Positions 1 to 5,636 of a stretch of DNA of 5,693 nucleotides are shown piece after piece. The translations under genes and the position numbers were made by a program. The stretch comes from Spirochaetota bacterium. Its GTDB lineage: Bacteria > Spirochaetota > JAHITG01. The stretch is from positions 1 through 5,693 of the forward strand of contig JAHITG010000179.1 of NCBI GenBank assembly GCA_018817865.1, written 5' to 3'. Within the stretch, counting starts at the first letter, position 1; every line of letters begins with the position of its first letter. A model generated the notes under the pieces. That model ran no database searches. It had not been told where the DNA came from and saw nothing but the letters and a program-made list of their open reading frames with translations.

Positions 1-203
1 ACAATGGCGGCAGAAGAACCGTGTCCTGAGATATCCACAAGAATAATAGCATACCTGTCCTTATCGATCTTGATCACATCATAGTAGTCTCCCCCGATGA
101 ACTCGGCAGGAGAATAGTAAGCATCTATAGCTAACTTCTTGATCACCTCTATCTTCTCTGGCAAAAAGAGCTTCTGGATGGTCCCGGCGATCTCCATGTC
201 CTG
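1..203 (-). other. SpoIIE / PP2C-type phosphatase domain, N-terminal part only (residues 1464 to edge)
   Basis: The linker ends in EIAGTIQKLFLPEK (1467-1480), the helix that opens nearly every GAF-linked SpoIIE/RsbU phosphatase (pattern A-x-x-I-Q-x-x-L-L-P). The first metal motif is FIGGDYYDV (1498-1506, D1502). The second begins at VDISGHGSSAA (1519-1529, D1520). The window ends two bases after I1530, so the remaining metal ligands and the true stop cannot be seen. By family knowledge this is a Mn/Mg-dependent Ser/Thr phosphatase, often acting on anti-sigma-factor antagonists (STAS proteins). No such partner lies in this window; the downstream side to the left should be examined for one. Confidence 0.93.
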
Positions 204-3200
204 TTCTATTCTTTCTTTTACTATTGACTTTTTATACAACCTGGCATTCTCAATGGAGACTCCGGCCTGGGAGCTGATCAGCTCAAGTATCCTCAGGTCC
301 TCTTCTTTGAAGAGCCCGCTGACCAGATGGTTATCCAGATAGATCACGCCTAAAAGCTCATTCTTGGTCACGATCGGGGCACAGAGTACTGATTTAAATC
401 CCTTCCCCACAATTGAGGCCTGGGCCTTCAAGGCTGCATCTGTAGAAGCATCATCGATGATCAGCGGCTTCCGGCTCTCGATCACCTTTTTTAAGATACT
501 CTTGCTCATGGTGAAGGTCGAGGACTCATCCGATTTCACTCCCCGCAGTACCTTTGTCTCCAGCTCCATTGGTTTCCCTTCATCCTTGTCCGGATACAGA
601 AGCAGGAGTCCCCTCTCCGCACCCACCAGCTCAATGGTCCTGTCCATGATCTTCTCAAGAAGTTCATCAAGATCCAATATTGACGAGAGGTACCGGCTGG
701 TATTCAAGACCGTAGTCATCCGTCTTTCCAATTGGAGCCTGTCCTGCTGGGTAACGGCACCGAGGTCATCCCCGGTTTCTTCTATTCCCAGCAGTTTCCT
801 GCAGCGTTTAATATATTCTTTTGATTCAATTTCCATAAATATTTTACAAGCTTCTTCTAATTTACTCTTAGCTTTTTCTTTTTTTACAATACTATTTAAA
901 AACAGGCTGTATTCATATAAACTTCTTCCGGCTCTATATTTACGATGGGCTTTTTTATTTAAACTTATACTCTTTTTAAAAAATCTTACGGCGTTTGAAT
1001 ACTGTTTAATCAAAGCGTAATATTTTGCCATAGCAAGCAATCCTGCCCCTGAATAATTAGGCCATTGTTTTGTTTTTTTTACGGCTACCCGGCATGCATT
1101 TTTTAAAAGTTTTAATCTGCGATGTTTCTCTTTTTTATTTAATGAATTCCCCTCTTTAACATATATAGATATCAAACTCTCCGCATAATACGGATAGAGC
1201 CCGGAAACATAGTTCTTTATAAAAATATTTTCCTGATCCAACTTTATAGCTTCTTCAAACATTTTCTTCGCTTTATTTAGATTACCACGTTCCAGTTCCA
1301 TATATCCCCAATACATGAGATTAGCACAATATATAAACCAGATCCTGCCGGCCTTACTTATATTATAAGCCATCTGCATTTCATGTTCAGCATTCTGAAA
1401 ATCACCCAATTCTACATAATTATGCCCGGATTCACTATATGCCCCGCTTATCCCATAACCATCTTTAAGCGCTCCGGCTATCTTTTTCTTATGTGTAAAT
1501 GCTTCCATACTGCGCTTATAATCAGAACTGTAAACATAAACATCACCAAGCCCATGCTCCACCATTCCCAGCTCCCACAGGTCACCGATCTTCTCAAATA
1601 TCTCTTTTGCCTTTGAAAAATATTTAATTCCCTTTTCAGTATCGGCTTTCCATGTATAACAATACCCCATAAACTGCATGGTTTGTCCGGTAACCCAAAT
1701 ATCATTAAACTCTTTATGAAGCATTACTGCTTTATTAAAGTATTTAATAGATCGATCAAATAATGGGATAGCCATTAAAACAGAACCATAAGCACTGTAG
1801 GCCATTCCTAATTCTTTTGAACGGCCAATACGGCTTTCTGTATTATCAACTATTCGTAATATGGACCAGATAAATTTGGGTATATCACTTAATATATACA
1901 TCCATCCCAAAGTTCTATAGATCCATATCTTTTCCAAATCTTCTTCATGGACATTTTTTCTCTTTTTCTTAAGATAAACTCCTGAAAAAAGAATATGAAA
2001 TGAATGGAAAATAAATGATTTTAATATAGAAAAGATAAAACCGATATTTGTTCTGGGAACAGTCTCATTTAACAGTTTTAATCCATTTATAAGATTCGTT
2101 TCGCACCTTTTCCAGTCTCCTTTCTTGAAAAATGCGACTCCAATATTTCTATATATTATTGCTTTCTCCTTGCCCTTCTTCTTTAAAGGTAGTATCGCTT
2201 TTGAAATATTTATTGCTTCATCCAGATTACCCACAGTTAAATAAACATCTATTAAATCTTCTTTTACTTTTAATAATTTCTCTTTATCCTGATTCCCTTT
2301 GAACTTCAATAATTCCATTACGATCTTAAAATAACTGATCGCTTCATCATTGGCATAATTCTCTTTTGCTTTTTCGGCTGCCCTTAAACCATATTCCAGG
2401 CCTTTCTTCTTATTTCCACCCTCAATATAATGATGTGCCAGATCAAATATAACTTCCTCTTCATTACCCTTATGCTTTTCTTCAATAACTTCTGCGATCT
2501 TTAAATGAAATTCTTTCTCCATTTTTTTATCTATCTTTGCCAAAAAGGCTTCTTTGATCCTGTCATGAATAAAAATAACTTTACCTTTTTCAACAATAGA
2601 CCGCTCCAGCAGCTGCCTCTCAATAGCATCATCAACACGACGTACGATATCTTCTTCATCTGTTTTTATTAACTTATAAAGCAGATCCATTTCAAAGGCT
2701 TTCCCGATTAAAGAACCTATCCGGAGCAGATCATCAATATCATTCGGAAGGTCTTTGATCCTAGTCAGTATCATATCAACAATATTTGCTGATATCTGGA
2801 TCTTTTTGATCTTGGCCCAGTCCTCCACCCAGTATCCTGCTTTCCATTCCATTGTCTTCTGCTCAACCAGTTCACGCAATATTGTAATGGCAAAAAAAGG
2901 ATTACCCCCTGATTTCTCAAGGATGTATTCGGCCAGCTTTTTTGATCTCTCTTCCTTTTCTCCCAGTATACCTGATACCATCCTGTTCAATCTCTCTATT
3001 GTAAAAGGTGTCAGCTGAATATCTACCAGCCGATATTTTTTCTCATTTGCCATCCTTATTATTTTTTTCAGGCTGTGAAATTCATCCACCTCATTATTCC
3101 TGTACGTACCAAGTATGAAAAGATTACTCTTTTTAATACTCTGGGATAACTCTTCCAGTAATCTCAAACTCCCCTCATCAGCCCACTGCAGGTCATCCAG

Positions 3201-4592
3201 AAAGATGATACAGGTTTTATTTTTTTGAGTTAAATTAAAGAGAAATTTCGAGACCACCATCAGAAACCTCTGGTTCTCTCTTTCCGGTTCCAGAGGCACC
3301 AGGTCAGGCACTTCTCCCAGTATCTGCTCAATATTAGGATTTAACCGAATAATAATATCCCCAAGCTCTCCAAGGATCTTATTTAATCTTTCCTGTTCTT
3401 TCTGCTTCTCTTTTTTATCCAACCTCTCGATCTTCTTTACATATTCGTTCAGAGCATCACGGATCGGCTGATACGGGATCTTATTCTCCTGATTAAGGCA
3501 TCGGCCCCTGATAAAAAGGCCTCCCACAGCATATCCCTGTTCATATGCATACTCCTGAATGGCCTCAACAAGCCTGGTCTTTCCCACGCCGGGCTCACCA
3601 CCAATAAGACAGATACTTCCTTCACCCTGCTTTACGTTATTAAATAATTCTTTGATCTTTCCTACTTCTTCTTCCCTTCCCACCAGCCTTGTCTGATAGG
3701 TCAGCTTGACCTTCTGGTCCTGCTGTCCGATAATGAACTCTTTTTCGCCTTTCCTGTACCGCTGGATATCATGCAGCAGTCCCCGCGCACTCTGATACCG
3801 AAGCTCAGGATCTTTGAAGAGCAGTTTCATTACTATTTCATTTAATATTGCAGGAATATTCGGTTTCACCTTATGCAGAGCCGGGGCTTCCACCGCAACC
3901 TGCTGATGAAGGAGGGCCCCGGTATCTTTTGCCTTAAAGGGAAGTTCTCCCGTGAGCAGATTATAAAAGACGATCCCTAATGAATAGAGATCACTCCTCT
4001 CATCGATAGTTTTTTTAACGATCCCCGTAGCCTCAGGAGACATGTATCCGAAAGTTCCAACAACCTCTTCTTCTCCCTTGATCTGGCTCAGTTCCATGAC
4101 CAGGGATAATCCAAAATCAAGAAGCTTTACTTTATATTTATTCTTCTCTTTATTAATAATGATATTTCCAGGTTTGATATCCCTGTGCACTACGCCTTTC
4201 CCATGCACATAACTTAGTGCTTCTACAAGCTGACTGATCACATCTACAGATTCATCAATACTGAATTTATGTTTTTGAAGATAGACGGATAAGCTCTCCC
4301 CTTTTGTCAATTCGGTAACAAGATAAGGAGCATTGTTGTAATCACCCGTTTCATAGAACCTGATCACACCGGGATGATCGAACTTGGAGACGAGGGCCAC
4401 CTCTTTCTTGAAGCGGATTACATCCTCAACATAGGAAGAGGTGATCCCTGGTTTCAGGATTTTAATGGCAAACCTGGTTTTTTTTGCTGTATCTTCTGCA
4501 GTATAGACAACACTCATCCCGCCTTCGCCGAGCTTTTCAAGTATCCTGTACTTGTTCTGAATTATTTCATTCTTTTTGATCTGAAATGTCAT
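1..4592 (-). CDS. Multidomain Ser/Thr kinase / STAND-like ATPase / TPR / GAF / SpoIIE-type phosphatase (3' end outside window)
   Basis: I translated this frame codon by codon from ATG 4592 to position 3: 1530 residues with no stop, so the C-terminus lies beyond the left edge. The ATG is the first possible start, because an in-frame TAG lies three codons upstream (4598-4600 region). Domain order is kinase (about 15-278), AAA_16/STAND-like ATPase (about 301-690), TPR-type helical repeats (about 711-1265), GAF (about 1310-1450), helical linker, then PP2C/SpoIIE (from about 1464). No signal peptide or convincing membrane span is seen, so it is probably cytoplasmic. By family knowledge it would sense a signal through TPR/GAF, use ATP in the STAND module, and phosphorylate and dephosphorylate Ser/Thr on partners. 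Substrates and ligand are unknown. Related bacterial proteins (for example cyanobacterial kinase/ATPase/GAF proteins) often end in a histidine kinase; here the end is a phosphatase. The Shine-Dalgarno is weak (AGGG, 4 nt before ATG). The gene follows the EFR1-like gene by 42 nt on the same strand, so co-transcription is likely. Confidence 0.96.
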   Translation of the reverse strand, partial: MTFQIKKNEIIQNKYRILEKLGEGGMSVVYTAEDTAKKTRFAIKILKPGITSSYVEDVIRFKKEVALVSKFDHPGVIRFYETGDYNNAPYLVTELTKGESLSVYLQKHKFSIDESVDVISQLVEALSYVHGKGVVHRDIKPGNIIINKEKNKYKVKLLDFGLSLVMELSQIKGEEEVVGTFGYMSPEATGIVKKTIDERSDLYSLGIVFYNLLTGELPFKAKDTGALLHQQVAVEAPALHKVKPNIPAILNEIVMKLLFKDPELRYQSARGLLHDIQRYRKGEKEFIIGQQDQKVKLTYQTRLVGREEEVGKIKELFNNVKQGEGSICLIGGEPGVGKTRLVEAIQEYAYEQGYAVGGLFIRGRCLNQENKIPYQPIRDALNEYVKKIERLDKKEKQKEQERLNKILGELGDIIIRLNPNIEQILGEVPDLVPLEPERENQRFLMVVSKFLFNLTQKNKTCIIFLDDLQWADEGSLRLLEELSQSIKKSNLFILGTYRNNEVDEFHSLKKIIRMANEKKYRLVDIQLTPFTIERLNRMVSGILGEKEERSKKLAEYILEKSGGNPFFAITILRELVEQKTMEWKAGYWVEDWAKIKKIQISANIVDMILTRIKDLPNDIDDLLRIGSLIGKAFEMDLLYKLIKTDEEDIVRRVDDAIERQLLERSIVEKGKVIFIHDRIKEAFLAKIDKKMEKEFHLKIAEVIEEKHKGNEEEVIFDLAHHYIEGGNKKKGLEYGLRAAEKAKENYANDEAISYFKIVMELLKFKGNQDKEKLLKVKEDLIDVYLTVGNLDEAINISKAILPLKKKGKEKAIIYRNIGVAFFKKGDWKRCETNLINGLKLLNETVPRTNIGFIFSILKSFIFHSFHILFSGVYLKKKRKNVHEEDLEKIWIYRTLGWMYILSDIPKFIWSILRIVDNTESRIGRSKELGMAYSAYGSVLMAIPLFDRSIKYFNKAVMLHKEFNDIWVTGQTMQFMGYCYTWKADTEKGIKYFSKAKEIFEKIGDLWELGMVEHGLGDVYVYSSDYKRSMEAFTHKKKIAGALKDGYGISGAYSESGHNYVELGDFQNAEHEMQMAYNISKAGRIWFIYCANLMYWGYMELERGNLNKAKKMFEEAIKLDQENIFIKNYVSGLYPYYAESLISIYVKEGNSLNKKEKHRRLKLLKNACRVAVKKTKQWPNYSGAGLLAMAKYYALIKQYSNAVRFFKKSISLNKKAHRKYRAGRSLYEYSLFLNSIVKKEKAKSKLEEACKIFMEIESKEYIKRCRKLLGIEETGDDLGAVTQQDRLQLERRMTTVLNTSRYLSSILDLDELLEKIMDRTIELVGAERGLLLLYPDKDEGKPMELETKVLRGVKSDESSTFTMSKSILKKVIESRKPLIIDDASTDAALKAQASIVGKGFKSVLCAPIVTKNELLGVIYLDNHLVSGLFKEEDLRILELISSQAGVSIENARLYKKSIVKERIEQDMEIAGTIQKLFLPEKIEVIKKLAIDAYYSPAEFIGGDYYDVIKIDKDRYAIILVDISGHGSSAAI
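237..662 (-). other. GAF sensor domain (residues about 1311-1452)
   Basis: The stretch LLEKIMDRTIELVGAERG (1311-1328) is the typical first helix of a GAF domain. It is followed by a strand LLLLYPDKD, then PLIIDDAST (1376-1384), then SVLCAPIVTKNELLGVIYLD (1401-1420), the classic GAF core strands, and the closing helix LELISSQAGVSIENARLY (1436-1453). GAF domains bind small molecules (cyclic nucleotides, haem, bilins, 2-oxoglutarate and others). The only cysteine in this stretch is in SVLCAP and none is placed like a bilin-attachment site, so the ligand cannot be predicted. The preceding helix (about 1283-1308) and the following one (about 1450-1468) are well suited to coiled-coil dimerisation and signal transfer to the phosphatase. 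Confidence 0.88.
798..2462 (-). other. TPR-type helical repeat region (residues about 711-1265)
   Basis: At least six helix pairs fit the TPR pattern (small residue, aromatic, glycine-aspartate turn, alanine in the second helix). Examples are AYSAYGSVLMAIPLFDRSI (931-949), MQFMGYCYTWKADTEKGIKY (972-991), EHGLGDVYVYSSDYKRSMEA (1012-1031), GHNYVELGDFQNAEHEM (1056-1072), LMYWGYMELERGNLNKAKKM (1092-1111) and LLAMAKYYALIKQYSNAVRF (1185-1204). Such arrays bind peptides or partner proteins and act as the sensor or docking part of STAND-type signalling proteins. The segment ETVPRTNIGFIFSILKSF (843-860) resembles the proline-then-hydrophobic spacer found between ATPase and TPR halves in related ATPase-cyclase and ATPase-kinase proteins. 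This part is much richer in A+T than the GAF-coding part, with many TTA, ATA and AAA codons. Exact repeat limits were not computed. Confidence 0.82.
2523..3692 (-). other. AAA_16 / STAND-like NTPase module with winged-helix-like tail (residues about 301-690)
   Basis: The module opens with TRLVGREEEV (301-310), the usual entry of AAA_16 ATPases fused to bacterial signalling proteins. Walker A is GGEPGVGKT (331-339, K338). Walker B is CIIFLDDLQWAD (461-472, acidic pair D466-D467). A sensor-1-like strand follows at LFILGTYRNNE (491-501). SGGNPFF (561-567) is the conserved turn seen before the helical part of such ATPases. Residues about 615-690, with LLRIGSLIGKAF (622-633) and FIHDRIKEAF (674-683), look like the winged-helix/ARC tail of STAND proteins. 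In this class, signal binding by the repeats is thought to relieve ADP-bound autoinhibition and cause oligomerisation. Whether that gates the kinase here is inference. A charged Lys/Glu/Gln-rich helix at about 386-405 is an insertion likely to be coiled or flexible. Confidence 0.9.
3759..4550 (-). other. Hanks-type Ser/Thr kinase domain (residues about 15-278 of the large protein)
   Basis: Every catalytic landmark is visible. The glycine loop is GEGGMSVVY (22-30). The ATP-anchoring lysine is K44 in FAIKIL, with E64 as its likely helix-C partner. The catalytic loop is HRDIKPGN (136-143) with base D138. The metal-binding DFG is 159-161. The activation segment ends in GTFGYMSPE (179-187). The helix-F aspartate is D201 in DLYSLG, and a helix-I arginine is R265 in DPELRYQSA. 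The HRD arginine is present, which in this family usually means control by activation-loop phosphorylation; T180 is a candidate site. It has no N-terminal extension and no PASTA domain or membrane anchor next to it, unlike PknB of Gram-positive bacteria. The domain should be active, but this is inferred from motifs only. Confidence 0.95.
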
Positions 4593-4634
4593 ACTGCCCT
4601 ATTATATCAATAATCTTAACCTGCAAATCCTATT
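4593..4634 (-). other. Short gap between the EFR1-like gene and the kinase gene
   Basis: These 42 nt hold the extended -10 described separately and a weak AGGG Shine-Dalgarno. No hairpin with a T-run is present, so transcription should read through from the EFR1-like gene. Confidence 0.6.
4601..4609 (-). promoter_or_regulatory. Extended -10 element just before the kinase-ATPase gene
   Basis: TGATATAAT is a perfect extended -10 (TGnTATAAT) ending 8 nt before ATG 4592. A start at the usual distance would fall on, or 2 nt before, the A of the ATG, giving a leaderless or nearly leaderless mRNA. No good -35 is seen at 16-18 nt, which extended -10 promoters can do without. It may be an internal promoter giving kinase expression independent of the EFR1-like gene, or chance in AT-rich DNA. 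Confidence 0.35.
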
Positions 4635-5513
4635 TTACTTTTCTTTTACTATTTGGCCCTTTTTAATCAAAGCCGGCACTCTGTCTATTTCAGGATTCTT
4701 CAAGGCACGCCTGATGTTGTATATCATAAAAATTCTAAAAATTGGCAACTGCAATGCAGTAAATATGGCTTTTTCAGGACACTTTAAAGCGCAGTGCATG
4801 CATAAAATACATTTCTGCCTCCATACAGGATATCCTTTCTTGTTTGATCTGATATTCTTTACCGGGCAAACCTCAATACAGATCTTACATTTTGTACATT
4901 TTAAACATCTTTTTTTATTGAGAAAAAACAGCAGACTGTACATCCATCTGGCAAAAAATCGACGCGTTAAAAAATGTTCGAAAGAATAGATCAGATTATG
5001 TAACTGAGGGTCATAGGGTTCTTTAACATATTGCTTTGAGAGGTGCTGAGGTATCTGTTTCCCAAAAAATTCAGCCAGTTTTAATTCTTTTTGAGTAGGA
5101 TGATCCGGTGAAAAGAAGAATCCTTCTAATATATAGGGATAAAAAAAATCTTTTCCATTGCAATAAAAATATCCCACATCCCTGCCTCCCTTTTTCTTTT
5201 CCAAGATAAAACGAACCCTGTTACCTGCTGTACCGCGAACATTTGTACCCTCAAGTACAAAGACGAAAAACGGCATTCCATTCAATTTCGGGATACTCTT
5301 TATATAATCCAGGATATTTAAAGGAGCTTTAAAACAGTATACCGGATAACCAATACCGAAAATATTATATTTGGAAATGTCAGGGGGAGGCCCATCCAGA
5401 ATATTCCAAAGATCGACCCGAATCCTTTTAGATCGTAGACCTTTTACAATATGGTTAGCGACTTTAGCAGTAGACCCGCCTTGTGAGAAATATATAATTA
5501 AACATTTAGAGAT
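4635..5513 (-). CDS. EFR1-family flavodoxin/ferredoxin protein, non-canonical start
   Basis: From an ATC at 5513 this reads 292 residues to a TAA at 4637-4635. The N-terminal half is a flavodoxin fold: strand CLIIYFS (4-10), phosphate loop SQGGST (10-15), then YNIFGIGYPVY with the GIG-PVY turn typical of flavodoxin-like flavin sites, LNILDYIKSIP, and FFVFVLEGT. The C-terminal part has two [4Fe-4S] motifs: C206-xx-C209-xx-C212-xxx-C216-P and C235-xx-C238-xx-C241-xxx-C245-P, with an extra C203. The order flavodoxin then two-cluster ferredoxin, and the length, fit the EFR1 family. The family is thought to shuttle electrons in anaerobes, but its partners are not well defined. A TTG at 5285 would drop 76 residues including the phosphate loop, so it is not the true start. 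No ATG, GTG or TTG occurs in frame between the upstream TGA (about 5579) and 5285. ATC 5513 or ATT 5516 is favoured because AGGAGG lies just upstream. The kinase gene follows after 42 nt. Confidence 0.85.
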   Translation of the reverse strand: MSKCLIIYFSQGGSTAKVANHIVKGLRSKRIRVDLWNILDGPPPDISKYNIFGIGYPVYCFKAPLNILDYIKSIPKLNGMPFFVFVLEGTNVRGTAGNRVRFILEKKKGGRDVGYFYCNGKDFFYPYILEGFFFSPDHPTQKELKLAEFFGKQIPQHLSKQYVKEPYDPQLHNLIYSFEHFLTRRFFARWMYSLLFFLNKKRCLKCTKCKICIEVCPVKNIRSNKKGYPVWRQKCILCMHCALKCPEKAIFTALQLPIFRIFMIYNIRRALKNPEIDRVPALIKKGQIVKEK

Positions 5514-5521
5514 AATAATAG

Positions 5522-5527
5522 CCTCCT
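5522..5527 (-). promoter_or_regulatory. Strong ribosome binding site AGGAGG for the EFR1-like gene
   Basis: AGGAGG matches the anti-Shine-Dalgarno consensus exactly. It lies 8 nt before ATC 5513 and 5 nt before ATT 5516, both in the flavodoxin frame. This is the main reason to place the start here and not at the internal TTG. The nearest ATG (5505-5503) lies 16 nt downstream and opens only a 13-codon frame. Confidence 0.7.
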
Positions 5528-5551
5528 GGTTCAGGCAGTCTATAATAACAT

Positions 5552-5579
5552 TTGACAGTAAAAAATAGTGAATGATAAT
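5552..5579 (+). promoter_or_regulatory. Candidate sigma-70 promoter pointing right
   Basis: TTGACA (5552-5557) is a perfect -35 box. GATAAT (5574-5579) matches the -10 consensus at five of six positions, with a 16-nt spacer. Transcription would start near 5587 and leave the window at the right edge, possibly for a divergent gene. It faces the minus-strand candidate promoter, and the two predicted transcripts would overlap by roughly 13 nt. Confidence 0.4.
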
Positions 5580-5606
5580 GCAAATTCAAGTAAAAAATCA
5601 TCTATC

Positions 5607-5636
5607 ACTATACTGTGAAGACCAGAATATGGTCAA
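5607..5636 (-). promoter_or_regulatory. Candidate sigma-70 promoter for the EFR1-kinase unit
   Basis: TTGACC (5636-5631) and TATAGT (5612-5607) are separated by 18 nt; each differs from consensus at one position. Transcription would start near 5600, giving an 85-90 nt leader before the proposed start at 5513. In AT-rich DNA such matches arise by chance, so this is only a candidate. Confidence 0.4.

Noticed and set aside
364..1020. A 218-codon plus-strand open frame, serine-rich
   Set aside because: It lies wholly antisense to the GAF-linker-TPR part of the large protein, whose minus-strand reading has clear family motifs. The composition (many Ser, Phe, Leu) is what antisense of such a gene gives, and no ribosome binding site or domain is seen.
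1478..1705. A 75-codon minus-strand frame
   Set aside because: It is out of frame with the TPR coding sequence that covers the same bases with repeat motifs intact, so it is a shadow.
1974..2042. Possible transmembrane helix at residues about 851-873 followed by KKKRK
   Set aside because: The stretch contains Lys, Ser and His within the helix and sits where related ATPase-TPR proteins have a proline-then-hydrophobic spacer. It is more likely part of the soluble helical scaffold, though membrane contact is not excluded.
2755..3018. An 87-codon plus-strand open frame
   Set aside because: It is antisense to the ATPase tail, which carries the SGGNPFF motif in the minus-strand reading.
4714..4989. 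A 91-codon plus-strand open frame
   Set aside because: It is antisense to the ferredoxin motifs of the EFR1-like gene and shows no domain of its own.
4635..5285. TTG at 5285 as the start of the EFR1-like gene
   Set aside because: It would remove 76 residues including the flavin phosphate loop and the GIG-PVY turn, which read clearly in frame upstream of it.
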